DNA of 64,000 nucleotides, taken from NCBI GenBank assembly GCA_003279535.1, contig QCHO01000005.1:1-64000 (forward strand). The letters are read 5' to 3'. The number at the start of each line of letters is the position of its first letter. The first letter of the stretch is position 1. Source of the stretch: Prochlorococcus sp. AG-402-C22. GTDB taxonomy: Bacteria > Cyanobacteriota > Cyanobacteriia > PCC-6307 > Cyanobiaceae. The notes beneath the pieces were generated by a model that saw only the letters and a list, made by a program, of their open reading frames with translations, was not told the origin of the DNA and made no database searches. This document shows positions 27,184 to 37,805 of the stretch, piece after piece. The position numbers were made by a program, and so were the translations under genes.

Positions 27184-29493
27184 ATGTCTGAGGCAACTGC
27201 AAATTCAAAAGAGATAAACGAAATTGAAGTTTCTAAAACTATTTTGCCTGAAAATAAAAAATATGAAAGTGAATTGTTGAATTATCAAATAAAAATTCCC
27301 GATTGGCTCCTTAAAGATATTAATAATTTTGAAAAATCAAATAAAGAGAATAATGATAATCAAAACCTTATAGTAAAGGCTTTTAAACTTGCTTATAAAG
27401 CTCATGATGGACAATTACGCGCGAGTGGCGAGCCATACATTATCCACCCAGTTGCTGTGGCAAACCTCCTCAAAGAAATAGGTGCTAGTTCATCCGTAAT
27501 CGCTGCAGGACTTTTACATGATGTTGTTGAAGATACTGGCATTGATTTATCCGAAATAGAAACAAATTTTGGATTAGAAGTAAAAATACTTGTAGAAGGT
27601 GTAACAAAATTAGGAGGGATTCACTTTAACAACAGGACTGAAGCACAAGCTGAAAATCTTAGGAAAATGTTTTTGGCTATGGCCAGCGATATTAGAGTTG
27701 TTTTGGTAAAACTTGCAGATCGACTTCATAACATGAGAACAATTGAATGGCTAAATGATGAGAGAAAACAAAGAATAGCGAGAGAAACGCGAGAGATTTA
27801 TGCACCATTAGCTAATCGACTAGGAATAAACAGATTTAAATGGGAATTAGAGGATTTAGCTTTTAAATTCTTGGAGCCTAAAGAATATCAAGATCTTAAA
27901 GATCAAATCGCTGTTAAAAGAAGTGATAGAGAAAAAAGATTAAAAGTAACTTTGAATCTTATGAAGGAAAACTTAGTTTCAGCAGGTCTGAAAAATTTTG
28001 AAATAACTGGAAGGCCAAAACATCTTTATGGCATCTGGAGCAAAATGGAAAGACAACAAAAGCATTTTCACGAGATTTATGACGTTGCTGCCTTAAGAAT
28101 TATCGTAGACAATTCAGATAGTTGTTATAGAGCTTTAGCAGTTGTTCATGATACTTTCAAACCAATTCCAGGTAGATTTAAAGACTATATAGGATTACCA
28201 AAACCTAATGGATATCAGTCCTTACACACATCTGTGATTGGAAGGCATCGGCCTATAGAAGTTCAAATTAGAACTACTTCTATGCATCAAATTGCTGAAT
28301 ATGGTATCGCCGCTCATTGGCAATATAAAGAGGGTGGTTCTCCTGCTAAAAGCAATGCTGAAAGATTTAATTGGCTAAGACAATTAGTCGAATGGCAACA
28401 AGAAGGTAATAAAGGGGATCATAATGATTATTTAGCTTCAATTAAAGAAGATTTATTTGATGAAGAAGTATTTGTGATCACTCCAAAAGGAGATGTTGTT
28501 GGTTTAAGAAAAGGATCTACAGCGATAGATTTCGCTTACAGAATTCATTCTGAAGTTGGAAATCACTGTAATGGAATAAGAATTAATGAAAAACTTTCTC
28601 CATTATCTACAGCACTTGAAAATGGTGACTTCATAGAAATTATGACAAGTAATAATGCCACTCCAAGCTTGGATTGGCTGAACTTTGTAGTTACACCAAC
28701 TGCTAAAAATAGAATCCGCCAGTGGTATAAGAAAAGCCATCGTGATGAAACGATTAAAAGAGGTAGAGATTTACTCGAAAAAGAAGTAGGTCGAAACGGT
28801 TTTGAAACATTACTTTCTAGTGATGCTATGAAAAAAGTCGCAAATCGATGCAATTTAAAAACTACTGAAGACCTTCTTGCATCACTTGGTTTCGGTGGTT
28901 TAACTCTACATCAAGTATTAAACAGACTAAGAGAAGAAATAAAATTACAGACTCAAGAAGTAAAAAATGATTCTAACTCTGAAATAGCAAAATCTTTTAA
29001 AAGTAGTAGTAATTTATCCTCTAATAAACCTGATGCAGTAACTAAATCACCAATCTCAGGGATAGAAGGTCTTGATTATAGATTAGGTAAATGCTGTTCC
29101 CCACTTCCAGGCGAAGATATTGTCGGAACCGTATCTCTAGGAAACCATGGGATAACCATTCATAGGTCAGAATGTGAAAATGTCTTGCCAATTCCAATAG
29201 AAAGAAGATTACCTGTTGGATGGAATCAAGATAATAAAAATCGCGATAATAAATTTCCAATTCAGCTACGAATAGAAGTAATTGATAGAGTTGGAATTCT
29301 TAAAGATATTCTTATGAGGTTATCTGATAAAGGTATAAACGTAAGCGATGCCAATGTTAAAACTGCTTATGGTAAACCAGCTATTATTAATCTCTGCGTA
29401 GGTCTAGAAAGTTATAATCAGCTTCACAAAACAATTGACCAAATCAAATCAATGGCAGATGTTTTAGATATTGCGAGAGTTGAACAAAGTTAA
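27184..29493 (+). CDS. spoT: Bifunctional (p)ppGpp synthase/hydrolase (Rel/SpoT)
   Basis: A 769-residue Rel/SpoT homologue. HD hydrolase domain: GEPYIIHPVAVANLL, LLHDVVEDT and ADRLHNMRT. Synthetase domain: YDVAALRIIVDN, GRFKDYIGLPKPNGYQSLHTSVIG and IEVQIRTTSMHQIAEYGIAAHW. TGS domain begins at VFVITPKGDVVGLRKGSTAIDFAYRIHS, and a C-terminal ACT domain (about 695-765) follows a zinc-finger-like CCSPLPGEDIVG. All key HD residues are present, so both activities are expected. It governs the stringent response. Confidence 0.95.
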   Translation: MSEATANSKEINEIEVSKTILPENKKYESELLNYQIKIPDWLLKDINNFEKSNKENNDNQNLIVKAFKLAYKAHDGQLRASGEPYIIHPVAVANLLKEIGASSSVIAAGLLHDVVEDTGIDLSEIETNFGLEVKILVEGVTKLGGIHFNNRTEAQAENLRKMFLAMASDIRVVLVKLADRLHNMRTIEWLNDERKQRIARETREIYAPLANRLGINRFKWELEDLAFKFLEPKEYQDLKDQIAVKRSDREKRLKVTLNLMKENLVSAGLKNFEITGRPKHLYGIWSKMERQQKHFHEIYDVAALRIIVDNSDSCYRALAVVHDTFKPIPGRFKDYIGLPKPNGYQSLHTSVIGRHRPIEVQIRTTSMHQIAEYGIAAHWQYKEGGSPAKSNAERFNWLRQLVEWQQEGNKGDHNDYLASIKEDLFDEEVFVITPKGDVVGLRKGSTAIDFAYRIHSEVGNHCNGIRINEKLSPLSTALENGDFIEIMTSNNATPSLDWLNFVVTPTAKNRIRQWYKKSHRDETIKRGRDLLEKEVGRNGFETLLSSDAMKKVANRCNLKTTEDLLASLGFGGLTLHQVLNRLREEIKLQTQEVKNDSNSEIAKSFKSSSNLSSNKPDAVTKSPISGIEGLDYRLGKCCSPLPGEDIVGTVSLGNHGITIHRSECENVLPIPIERRLPVGWNQDNKNRDNKFPIQLRIEVIDRVGILKDILMRLSDKGINVSDANVKTAYGKPAIINLCVGLESYNQLHKTIDQIKSMADVLDIARVEQS

Positions 29494-29512
29494 TTTTAAA
29501 AATCAGATCAAT

Positions 29513-29956
29513 CTATCTTTTAATTTTTATCTTGTAGATAAAGAAAACGATAGAGCCACAAATCAAAGCTAAAAACAACCCAACACAAGACGAACCTAAT
29601 AGAAGCGATAGTGAAAAAAATCTACCTTGTTTCCATAAGTCATCAATAACAAAACTTTTTTCAATAAGGTTATTAGAAGAGTTATTTAAAAAAAAAGAAC
29701 CAACTTTATAGTTTAAATAATAAAGTGGAATATAAGTAAAAGGGTTACTGATCCAAGTACCAATTGCAGCTAGAACAATATTTCCCTTAGCGAGTTTTGC
29801 AAAAAATATCCCTATTAAAGTCTGAAACCCAAAAAAAGGAAAGCAACCACTAAATACACCTATGGCTAAACCCTTAGCATTAAAGTAAGGACTTCCATTC
29901 TGATGCCTAAATAATGATAGAATTTTTTTAAAACTAATACCTCTTTTAGATCTCAT
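29513..29956 (-). CDS. DUF2062 membrane protein
   Basis: A 147-residue protein with three or so hydrophobic stretches. KGLAIGVFSGCFPFFGFQTLIGIFFAKLAKGNIVLAAIGTWISNPFTYIPLYYLNYKVG is the DUF2062 core. The function is unknown; the domain also occurs fused to glycosyltransferases in other bacteria. It converges with spoT and diverges from mnmE. Confidence 0.8.
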   Translation of the reverse strand: MRSKRGISFKKILSLFRHQNGSPYFNAKGLAIGVFSGCFPFFGFQTLIGIFFAKLAKGNIVLAAIGTWISNPFTYIPLYYLNYKVGSFFLNNSSNNLIEKSFVIDDLWKQGRFFSLSLLLGSSCVGLFLALICGSIVFFIYKIKIKR

Positions 29957-30001
29957 TCAGAAAGAAAAATTCAAAATTTAATTCTTGATAATCTTACTTA
30001 A

Positions 30002-30010
30002 TTATCCACA
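30002..30010 (+). other. Isolated consensus DnaA box
   Basis: TTATCCACA matches the bacterial DnaA box exactly, 12 bases before the mnmE start. It stands alone, with no clustered boxes nearby, so it is not an origin. It may be a chance match. Confidence 0.3.
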
Positions 30011-30022
30011 ACAAAGCGAGAG

Positions 30023-31405
30023 ATGGATTCGATAGTTACTACAGAAGATACGATAGCAGCAATTGCTTCAGCTATAAGTATAGGAAAAGGAGGGGTTGCG
30101 ATAATAAGAGTATCAGGGAAAGACTCAATAAATTCGTGCAAAAAGATTGTTGCAACGAAATCTAAATATGCATGGGAATCTCATAGAGTATTTCACGGCT
30201 TTATTCAGGAAAATAAACAAAATAAATTTATAGATGAAGTTTTGATTTTAGTAATGAAATCACCAAATAGCTTCACTGGAGAGGATGTTGTTGAACTACA
30301 TTGTCATGGAGGAATTATCTTAGTAAATAAAGTTCTTAAAATATTATTATCTAGTAATTCTAGAGTTAGACTTGCAAATCCAGGAGAATTTAGTCAAAGA
30401 GCTTTTCTCAATGGAAAAATAGATCTTACTCAAGCCGAGTCAATTAATCAATTAATTAAAGCAAGCAATACAAGATCAGCAGAGTTAGCTTTTAGCGGGG
30501 TTCAAGGAGAAATAAAGAAAAAAATTGATGATATAAAAAATGACCTAATAAGTGAACTTTGCGAGATAGAAGCAAGAGTTGATTTTGAAGAAGACTTTAC
30601 AGATTTTGATTACTCCAAATATCTAAAAAACATAAAAAAAGTAAAAGAGAAAATAGAATTACTTATAAAAAATGCAAAAAGAAATTCATATATTCATAAT
30701 GGAGTATCCATTGCACTGATTGGTAAAACAAATGTTGGTAAAAGCTCTTTACTAAATTTACTTGCAAAAAAAGAGAAGGCAATCGTCACTAATATTCCTG
30801 GAACAACTAGAGATGTTATTGAAGTAAACTTAACGATTAATGACATTCCAATGAAAATAATTGATACTGCTGGAATAAGAGAAACTCATGAACAAATTGA
30901 AAGTATTGGAATTAAAAAAAGTTTTGGGAAAATTAAAGAGTCAGATTTTATAATTTATCTTTATAGTCTTGAAGAAGGATTTAATGAAGAAGACAAAAAA
31001 ATAATAAAAGAAATACCTAAAGAAAAATTAATTACTATTTTGGGAAATAAAAAAGATTTAATTGATTCTACAAATATTAATCCTAATGAGTTAAAAAACA
31101 CAATTCTTATGAGCATTAAAGATAATGATGGTGAAAGATTATTAATCGACACAATTATAAAAAAATGCGGATTAAAACAATTAGAAAATATAAATATATT
31201 TTTAAACGAAAGACATCTAACGAATTTGTCTGCTTGCCTATCTAATTTAAATGATACTGATTTAATAATTAAAAATAAATTACCATTTGATTTATTATCA
31301 ATAGAACTGAGAGATGGAATTCAAAACTTATCTAAAATAACTGGTCAAGAATTAACAGAGGAACTTCTTGATAATATTTTTTCTAAGTTTTGTATTGGTA
31401 AATAA
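30023..31405 (+). CDS. mnmE: tRNA modification GTPase MnmE (TrmE)
   Basis: A 460-residue tRNA wobble-uridine modifying GTPase that works with MnmG. The N-terminal folate-binding domain ([24 protein letters not shown]), a helical domain with an inserted G domain ([35 protein letters not shown]) and the invariant C-terminal CIGK are all visible. Start is the ATG at 30023. Confidence 0.97.
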   Translation: MDSIVTTEDTIAAIASAISIGKGGVAIIRVSGKDSINSCKKIVATKSKYAWESHRVFHGFIQENKQNKFIDEVLILVMKSPNSFTGEDVVELHCHGGIILVNKVLKILLSSNSRVRLANPGEFSQRAFLNGKIDLTQAESINQLIKASNTRSAELAFSGVQGEIKKKIDDIKNDLISELCEIEARVDFEEDFTDFDYSKYLKNIKKVKEKIELLIKNAKRNSYIHNGVSIALIGKTNVGKSSLLNLLAKKEKAIVTNIPGTTRDVIEVNLTINDIPMKIIDTAGIRETHEQIESIGIKKSFGKIKESDFIIYLYSLEEGFNEEDKKIIKEIPKEKLITILGNKKDLIDSTNINPNELKNTILMSIKDNDGERLLIDTIIKKCGLKQLENINIFLNERHLTNLSACLSNLNDTDLIIKNKLPFDLLSIELRDGIQNLSKITGQELTEELLDNIFSKFCIGK

Positions 31406-31487
31406 ATTTGAGTTAAATTAGATAGTGATATATAGTTGATTCTCTAACTTCAGTTGAATTTTTATTAATTAATTATTTTTTAGTTTA

Positions 31488-32354
31488 GTGGATTTAAATA
31501 CTTCAATAATAAATAAGATCATTGATAATTGGATCGATGAAGATATAGGTAGTGGAGATCTAACAAGTCCTTCTATTATAGAAGAGAATGGTAATGCATA
31601 TTGGATTGCAAAAGAAGACGGTATATTTTGTGGGGTTAATATCATAAAAGAAATTTTTAAAAAAATTGATTTAAAAATCAGTTCAAAATTTAATATCTCT
31701 GATGGAGATAAATTTGTTAAAGATCAAAAAATCTTGGAAATATATGGACCTTCAAAAAGTTTGCTCGCTAGTGAAAGAATCAGCTTAAATGTAGCAATGC
31801 ATTTATCTGGAATATCAACATATACAAAGAATCTTGTAAATAAGTTAGAAGGCACAAATATAAAATTAGCAGATACTAGAAAAACTACTCCTGGCTTAAG
31901 AATATTTGAAAAATATGCATTCAAATGCGGAGGTGGAGTAAATCATAGAATGGGATTATACGATGCAGCTATGATAAAAGAAAATCACATTGCATGGACA
32001 GATAATCTTAAAAATGCAGTAAAAAAAATTCGACTTAATTCGCCTTTTACAACTCATATCATAATTGAAGCTGAGAATATAGAACAGGCAAAAGAAGCAG
32101 TATTAGCAGGTGCAGATAGTGTCTTATTAGATGAAATTAACCCTGAAACAATCAAAAAAAACGTTCAAGAATTAAGAGATTTATCAATAAATAGCTTAAA
32201 AAAAGAGGTCAATAAAAATTTGATAATAGAGGTTTCTGGAATAAACCCTAATGAAATTAGTAAATATCTAATAAAAGGTATTGATTTAATTTCAACAAGT
32301 TCTTCAATTACCAAAAGTAATTGGATTGATTTAAGTATGCGTTATATTAATTAA
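31488..32354 (+). CDS. nadC: Nicotinate-nucleotide pyrophosphorylase (carboxylating)
   Basis: A 288-residue quinolinate phosphoribosyltransferase of de novo NAD synthesis. DEDIGSGDLTS at the N-terminus, ADTRKTTPGLRIFEKYAFKCGGGVNHRMGLYDAAMIKENH in the centre, and IEVSGI near the end are characteristic. The start is GTG at 31488. It precedes argS by 27 bases. Confidence 0.96.
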   Translation: MDLNTSIINKIIDNWIDEDIGSGDLTSPSIIEENGNAYWIAKEDGIFCGVNIIKEIFKKIDLKISSKFNISDGDKFVKDQKILEIYGPSKSLLASERISLNVAMHLSGISTYTKNLVNKLEGTNIKLADTRKTTPGLRIFEKYAFKCGGGVNHRMGLYDAAMIKENHIAWTDNLKNAVKKIRLNSPFTTHIIIEAENIEQAKEAVLAGADSVLLDEINPETIKKNVQELRDLSINSLKKEVNKNLIIEVSGINPNEISKYLIKGIDLISTSSSITKSNWIDLSMRYIN

Positions 32355-32381
32355 TCATATAGATAAATAATTGAATAAATA

Positions 32382-34196
32382 ATGCTAATCATTTTTAAAG
32401 AATTAACAAAAAACTTTGAACAATCTCTTTTAGATAGTCTTAAAAAAAATGATGAAGAAGGAGAGTTCGAAAATCTTAGAAAAAATTTAATCACACAAGC
32501 ATCAAAAGAAGAGTTTGGTGATTATCAATGTAATGTTTGTTTAAGTTTATCTAAAATATATAAAAAGAATCCAAGAGATATTTCTAATAATTTTATTAAC
32601 CTTTTAAATAAAAATAAAAGCATATCAAAATTATGCAAGAGTCTAGAAATAGCTGGACCTGGATTTATAAATATAAAATTAAAAGATGGAGTTCTAATAA
32701 ATGAAATTAAATCAAATATTCAATGCCAAAGGGCTGGAGTACCTCAAATTAGAAAAGATTTAGATAGTTGCTTATCAAATAAAGTTATTGTAGATTTTTC
32801 TAGTCCTAATATTGCTAAAGAAATGCATGTAGGGCATTTAAGATCAACAATAATAGGAGACTCAATATCCAGAATTTTCGAGTTAAGAGGTTATGAAGTA
32901 TTAAGACTAAATCATATTGGTGATTGGGGAACACAATTTGGAATGCTCATTACTCAGCTCAAAGATTTATATTCAAATGATTTAGAAGAAATAGGAAAGA
33001 TCAAGATAAGTGATTTAGTTGAATTTTATAAAGCATCAAAAAAAAGATTTGATAATGAATCTGAATTCCAAAAAAGATCTAGAGAGGAGGTAGTTAAGTT
33101 ACAAAGTGGAGATAGTAAATCGATTCAAGCTTGGAAATTATTATGTGATCAATCGAGAAAAGAATTTGATGAAATCTATAAAAATTTAAAAATAAAAATA
33201 AAAGAAAGAGGTGAATCTTTTTATAATCCCTTCTTAAAATCAGTTATTGAGGATTTGAATTTAAAAAAAATACTCGTAGAAGATCAAGGTGCAAAATGTG
33301 TATTTTTAGATGGTATGACTAATAAATCAGGTAACCCTTTACCTCTAATTATTCAAAAAAAAGATGGTGGTTTTAACTATGCCACCACAGATCTTGCTGC
33401 TATAAGATATAGATTTAATAGAGCACCTAATGGTGATGATGCTTCAAGAATTATTTATGTAACTGATCATGGACAAGCAAATCATTTTGCTGGAGTTTTT
33501 CAAGTTGCAAAAAAAGCAAAATGGATTCCAGATAAGTGTCAAGTTGACCATGTCCCTTTTGGGTTAGTTCAAGGAATTGATGGCAAAAAACTAAAAACAA
33601 GGGAAGGAGAAACAATACGTCTAAAAGATTTATTAAAAGAAGCAGTTAGAAGAGCAAAAGAAGATTTACTGAAAAGATTAGAAGATGAAAATCGTTATGA
33701 GACCGAAGAATTTATTGCAAATACTTCAAGAATAATTGGATTAGGCGCTGTTAAGTATGCAGATTTAAGTCAAAATAGGATTACTAATTATCAATTTAGT
33801 TTTGATAAAATGCTTTCCCTGAATGGAAATACTGCTCCTTATTTGTTATATACATTTGTGAGAATTTCAGGAATTAAAAGAAAAAATGATTTCGTTTATG
33901 ACTCTAAAGATTGTCAATTCATAAATTATGAACATAAATCTGAATGGAAACTTATTAGAAAATTACTTAAGTTCGATGAAGTCATAATTTCTATTGAAAA
34001 AGACTTAATGCCAAATAGACTATGTAATTATCTTTTTGAGCTATGTCAGACTTTTAATAGATTCTATGATCAAGTTCCAATCCTCAAAGAAGAAAAAAAT
34101 ATAAAAATTTCAAGACTTAATTTATGTGACCTAACAGCAAAAACACTAAAATTAAGCTTAGAGCTTCTAGGAATTGAAACTTTAGAAAGAATGTAA
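32382..34196 (+). CDS. argS: Arginyl-tRNA synthetase
   Basis: A 604-residue class I synthetase. It has the N-terminal Add1 domain, the HIGH-type motif as [13 protein letters not shown] with SSPNIAKE just before it, [10 protein letters not shown], and TDLAAIRYR followed by [11 protein letters not shown]. There is no KMSK, as in most ArgRS. The C-terminal DALR domain carries the anticodon-binding end. The stop shares one base with the start of the HisC-like gene. Confidence 0.97.
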   Translation: MLIIFKELTKNFEQSLLDSLKKNDEEGEFENLRKNLITQASKEEFGDYQCNVCLSLSKIYKKNPRDISNNFINLLNKNKSISKLCKSLEIAGPGFINIKLKDGVLINEIKSNIQCQRAGVPQIRKDLDSCLSNKVIVDFSSPNIAKEMHVGHLRSTIIGDSISRIFELRGYEVLRLNHIGDWGTQFGMLITQLKDLYSNDLEEIGKIKISDLVEFYKASKKRFDNESEFQKRSREEVVKLQSGDSKSIQAWKLLCDQSRKEFDEIYKNLKIKIKERGESFYNPFLKSVIEDLNLKKILVEDQGAKCVFLDGMTNKSGNPLPLIIQKKDGGFNYATTDLAAIRYRFNRAPNGDDASRIIYVTDHGQANHFAGVFQVAKKAKWIPDKCQVDHVPFGLVQGIDGKKLKTREGETIRLKDLLKEAVRRAKEDLLKRLEDENRYETEEFIANTSRIIGLGAVKYADLSQNRITNYQFSFDKMLSLNGNTAPYLLYTFVRISGIKRKNDFVYDSKDCQFINYEHKSEWKLIRKLLKFDEVIISIEKDLMPNRLCNYLFELCQTFNRFYDQVPILKEEKNIKISRLNLCDLTAKTLKLSLELLGIETLERM

Positions 34197-35305
34197 TGAA
34201 TAATTTTGATCCATTAAATAATCTTTTCCCAAAACCAAGAGAAGAAATAATAAATATGCAGTCCTACTCTGCACCTTTAGAAAATAGAAGAAATTTACTC
34301 CGCTTAGACTTTAATGAAAATACTTTAGGTCCAAGTCCAGAGGTTTTAGAGGCATTACAAGCTATAAACCTTGATGAGATTTCAATTTATCCAGAATATA
34401 ATTTATTAAAAAATTTTTTATGTGATAATTATCTTGATTCAAGAAAATTTGATAATGATGAAATAGGAATCTTTAATGGAGCAGATGCAGCGATAAATGC
34501 AATTTTTAATTGCTTTGGAGAAAAAGATCAAATATTTCTAACCACAAATCCAACTTTTGGTTACTATTCTCCTTGTTCAGAAATGCGTGGAATGAAGAAA
34601 ATAACTTGTTCTTACATTGGAGAAAATTTTCTATTCCCCATCGAAGAATTTAGGTTGAAAATTATAAAGCATAATCCAAAGTTAATCTTTATTTGTAATC
34701 CAAATAATCCAACAGGAACGGTTTTAAGCGCTCAAGAGATAATTAACTTAGCTAATATCAAAAACGATTCATTGATAGTTGTTGATGAACTATACGAAAA
34801 ATTTAATGGTGATAGTCTTCTCGAATCTATAGATTTTGAAAAGAATAAAAATATACTAATAATCCAATCTCTTTCAAAAACAGCAGGTTTAGCTGGTTTA
34901 AGAATAGGTTTTACTTTTGGCAATAAAAGTTTAATTCAGTACATTAACAAAGTTACAGGGCCATATGATGTAAATAGCTTTGCTATAACAGCAGCATTAG
35001 CAGCACTTAAAGACAAATCATATATTGATAATTATGTTTTAGAAGTTAAAAAAGCAAGGGAATGGATTTTAAATAAATTTAAATCAACAAAAATCAGAAC
35101 TCACTTTAGTGGAGGTAATTATTTCTTAATTTGGCCAAAAAAAGATCCTAAAATTTTAATACAACAGATGAGAGAAAAAGGTATTCTTATTAGAAGTATG
35201 GAAAACAAAAAAAATATTGGTCAGTCAATAAGGGTTAGTATTGGAACTAAAGAACAAATGATTTTTTTCTGGGAGAAATACAAGGTCTTAGATTTAATAA
35301 ATTAA
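34196..35305 (+). CDS. HisC-like aminotransferase (histidinol-phosphate type)
   Basis: A 369-residue PLP enzyme. LRLDFNENTLGPSPEVLEAL, IYPEY, NPNNPTGTVLS, IVVDELYEKF and SLSKTAGLAGLRIGFTFG (Schiff-base lysine) match the HisC/CobD group and fit histidinol-phosphate transaminase best. The aromatic or cobalamin relatives cannot be excluded from sequence alone. Translation is coupled to argS by the TAATG junction at 34194-34198. Its end overlaps the MBL-fold gene by 4 bases. Confidence 0.8.
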   Translation: MNNFDPLNNLFPKPREEIINMQSYSAPLENRRNLLRLDFNENTLGPSPEVLEALQAINLDEISIYPEYNLLKNFLCDNYLDSRKFDNDEIGIFNGADAAINAIFNCFGEKDQIFLTTNPTFGYYSPCSEMRGMKKITCSYIGENFLFPIEEFRLKIIKHNPKLIFICNPNNPTGTVLSAQEIINLANIKNDSLIVVDELYEKFNGDSLLESIDFEKNKNILIIQSLSKTAGLAGLRIGFTFGNKSLIQYINKVTGPYDVNSFAITAALAALKDKSYIDNYVLEVKKAREWILNKFKSTKIRTHFSGGNYFLIWPKKDPKILIQQMREKGILIRSMENKKNIGQSIRVSIGTKEQMIFFWEKYKVLDLIN

Positions 35306-36027
35306 TTACCGAAAATATAAATTATATTTTGATCGATTCTTTTAGGTTTTATTTTAAAATCTTTTCCAACATATCTTACTTTAAAATCTTTCATATTTTC
35401 GATAAATAAATCAGCATTTGATAAATCACATTCTTTATTAATTTTTTTGCCACGTTCAAAGTGAACAGGAATAACTACATTAGGTTTTAAGATCTTAACT
35501 ATTCTTGAGGCTTCTTCCCCATCGTAAGATTTTATTCCTCCTCCAATTGAAATAAATAAGATATCTGGGCGGGACAAAATAATTTGACTATTAATATCAA
35601 TATCACCAGCAGCTCCTCCCATATGAACAATTTTAAGATCATTCTGCTCCCAACTCCAAACAGTTGCCATCCCAAATCTTCTTCCATCTACTCTATCATG
35701 AGGTACAGAAATTCCATTTAATAAAATATTCTCAAATTGATAAATTCCTGGCTCAACAAACATTAATTGATCATAAGGGTTATGTCCTTCATCTGGAAGC
35801 CTAGAACTAGCCAAAATAAAATCTACTTTGACTTCTTTTGGCTCCTTTAAATTACTTGCACAACCTATAGCTTTAAAGGGATTTATGAGGATCGATTTTT
35901 CTTCACTATTAATTAGAAAACTACTATGTCCCAAACTTTTTATTACTAAATTCCTCGCCAATAATGAGGTAGGTAAAAAAGAGCTAAATAATATAAAAAA
36001 GAAAATGTTTTTAATTTGAGAAATCAT
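35302..36027 (-). CDS. Exported MBL-fold protein with lost metal ligands
   Basis: A 241-residue UlaG-like metallo-beta-lactamase-fold protein with an N-terminal signal sequence (hydrophobic 8-23, then LLARN). The fold begins LVIKSLGHSSFLINSEEKSILINPF. Where the family has THxHxDH after the second strand, the sequence reads SSRLPDE (74-80), so three metal histidines are gone and only the Asp remains. Later blocks IVHMGGAAGDI and VIPVHFE are preserved. Hydrolase activity is doubtful; a binding role is possible. It faces the HisC-like gene. Confidence 0.75.
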   Translation of the reverse strand: MISQIKNIFFFILFSSFLPTSLLARNLVIKSLGHSSFLINSEEKSILINPFKAIGCASNLKEPKEVKVDFILASSRLPDEGHNPYDQLMFVEPGIYQFENILLNGISVPHDRVDGRRFGMATVWSWEQNDLKIVHMGGAAGDIDINSQIILSRPDILFISIGGGIKSYDGEEASRIVKILKPNVVIPVHFERGKKINKECDLSNADLFIENMKDFKVRYVGKDFKIKPKRIDQNIIYIFGN

Positions 36028-36047
36028 AATATTAATTTTTTTGTATT

Positions 36048-36644
36048 TTACTTTTGTATAGCCATTTTTAGAAAATTACTAATTAATTTATGACCAAATT
36101 GTGTCAATACACTTTCAGGATGGAACTGTACCCCATGTAAATGTTTATATTCCTTGTGAGAGATAGCCATAATAGTTGAGTCTTCTAAAGTCGCAGTTAT
36201 CTCAAAACAAGATGGTAAAGAAATTGAATCAACTATAAGACTATGATATCTAGTCGCCACAAATGGAGTCTCAATATCTTTAAACAATCCTTTTTGATTA
36301 TGAAATATTTTGGATGTCTTACCATGCATAAGTTCTTTCCCAACTACAACCTTACCTCCAAAAGCTTGGGCCAAAGCTTGATGACCTAAGCAAACTCCCA
36401 AGGTCGGAATATTTTTAGATAATTTTTTTAGTATTGGCAGACAAATTCCGGATTGATCTGGATTGCCAGGACCTGGAGATAATAGGATTCCACTAGGATT
36501 TAGTTTGATAATTTCTTCTAAAGTAATTTCATCATTTCTTTTAACAATTAATTCTTTAGTTATTTCATTCTCAACTGAAAGTTCTCCTAAATATTGAACA
36601 AGGTTATAAGTAAAACTATCGTAATTATCAATAACAAGAAACAT
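36048..36644 (-). CDS. trpG: Glutamine amidotransferase subunit of anthranilate/aminodeoxychorismate synthase
   Basis: A 198-residue class I glutaminase. VIDNYDSFTYNLVQYLGEL, LSPGPGNPDQSGICLPILK, the nucleophile motif GVCLGHQALAQAFGG, and VQFHPESVLTQFG with the catalytic His-Glu are complete. It delivers ammonia to TrpE or PabB; many cyanobacteria use one subunit for both, so pabA is an equally fair name. The chorismate-binding partner is not adjacent. Confidence 0.93.
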   Translation of the reverse strand: MFLVIDNYDSFTYNLVQYLGELSVENEITKELIVKRNDEITLEEIIKLNPSGILLSPGPGNPDQSGICLPILKKLSKNIPTLGVCLGHQALAQAFGGKVVVGKELMHGKTSKIFHNQKGLFKDIETPFVATRYHSLIVDSISLPSCFEITATLEDSTIMAISHKEYKHLHGVQFHPESVLTQFGHKLISNFLKMAIQK

Positions 36645-36656
36645 ACTTATATGGAT

Positions 36657-37067
36657 TTAAAATAACAACTTTATTTTAGGAACAAAGATATATACAGCAA
36701 TAATAACAGAATTAATGGAAGCTAATAATACTGCTCCTGCAGAAGTATCTTTTGAAATTTTAGCCAAACTACTAAATTCTTTTTTCACGACTAGATCAAC
36801 TATTGATTCAATAGATGTGTTTAATATTTCTAATATTAAAACAGACATAATTGTGGCAATCAAAATTACATAATTACTTAGACTAATTTTCAGTAAAAAA
36901 CCAATTATTAAAATTGCAACTGTAAAAATTAATTGAATTTTAAAATTTCTTGAAGTTCTCAATACGTAACTAATTCCACTGAAAGCATACTTAAAACTTT
37001 TTAATACATTATTAGAAGTTTTGTATGATTCTTTTCTATTTTCTATAGATTTTATTTTTTTTTCCAT
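36657..37067 (-). CDS. dgkA: Diacylglycerol kinase, DgkA type
   Basis: A 136-residue integral membrane kinase with three transmembrane helices in the C-terminal 100 residues. FKYAFSGISYVLRTSRNFKIQLIF and the active-site helix LEILNTSIESIVDLVVKKEF with the following AKISKDTSAGAVLLASI are diagnostic; undecaprenol kinase is the alternative substrate class. It lies 6 bases after ybeY, the usual pairing. Confidence 0.93.
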   Translation of the reverse strand: MEKKIKSIENRKESYKTSNNVLKSFKYAFSGISYVLRTSRNFKIQLIFTVAILIIGFLLKISLSNYVILIATIMSVLILEILNTSIESIVDLVVKKEFSSLAKISKDTSAGAVLLASINSVIIAVYIFVPKIKLLF

Positions 37068-37073
37068 AGATTT

Positions 37074-37613
37074 TTAATCTAATCTAGTAATTAAATATTC
37101 CTGAAAATTTAACATATTTTCTAAATCAAGATCATTATTATGTTCCCATCCCAAAAGATGTAAAAATCCATGACTAGCCAACCAGAGCATCTCTCTATAT
37201 ATTGAATTTTGATATTCATACGATTGCTCAAGTGCCATCTCTAATGATATAAATATATCTCCCAACTCTATATGATCTAAATTATTTAGAGATTCATCAG
37301 AAATGATTGGGAAAGATAGAACATCAGTTGGACCATTTTTTTGCATCCACTTCTTGTTCATAGAAGCAATTTCTTGATTAGATATTATCTGAAAGCCTAA
37401 TGAAAAAGATCTTTTTTCAAAAATAAAATTTGGTAATTCATAATTGTCTTTTTTTAATATTATTTTTATCCAAGATAAAAAAACTTTCTCCCAAAAAACA
37501 GATTTAAAAATAAGCTTAGTTTTAGTATCTTTAAACTGATTTGAAAATTGAGAAAAATCATTACATTGAAAAACCAACTCTAGATTTATTTCAGAAATAA
37601 TTTTTTCTTTCAT
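37074..37613 (-). CDS. ybeY: Endoribonuclease YbeY (rRNA maturation)
   Basis: A 179-residue zinc enzyme of 16S rRNA 3' processing and ribosome quality control. The metal motif [14 protein letters not shown] contains the three histidines, preceded by [10 protein letters not shown]. The first 80 residues are a less conserved extension. Upstream are a DUF3285 gene and prfB, downstream dgkA, all on the minus strand. Confidence 0.96.
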   Translation of the reverse strand: MKEKIISEINLELVFQCNDFSQFSNQFKDTKTKLIFKSVFWEKVFLSWIKIILKKDNYELPNFIFEKRSFSLGFQIISNQEIASMNKKWMQKNGPTDVLSFPIISDESLNNLDHIELGDIFISLEMALEQSYEYQNSIYREMLWLASHGFLHLLGWEHNNDLDLENMLNFQEYLITRLD

Positions 37614-37619
37614 ACATTC

Positions 37620-37802
37620 TTATACAGGAATATTGGGCTTACCTATTGTGGCCACAAGTATTAATATCCCAATTAAAACTAGAAATGTTATTGAAAAATG
37701 AGAAATACTTTTTGTACCCTTCTTTACCATATTTCTCATAGCAAGCTTTATAAAGCTTGGAGGAGCAACTTTTTTTTCTAAATTTTCGTTTTTATTATCC
37801 AT
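37620..37802 (-). CDS. DUF3285 small membrane protein
   Basis: A 60-residue protein with the cyanobacterial DUF3285 pattern APPSFIKLAMRNMVKKGTKSISHF followed by one transmembrane helix (about 38-55). The function is unknown. It sits between prfB and ybeY with gaps of 3 and 6 bases, so it is surely co-transcribed with them. Confidence 0.85.
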   Translation of the reverse strand: MDNKNENLEKKVAPPSFIKLAMRNMVKKGTKSISHFSITFLVLIGILILVATIGKPNIPV

Positions 37803-37805
37803 TAG

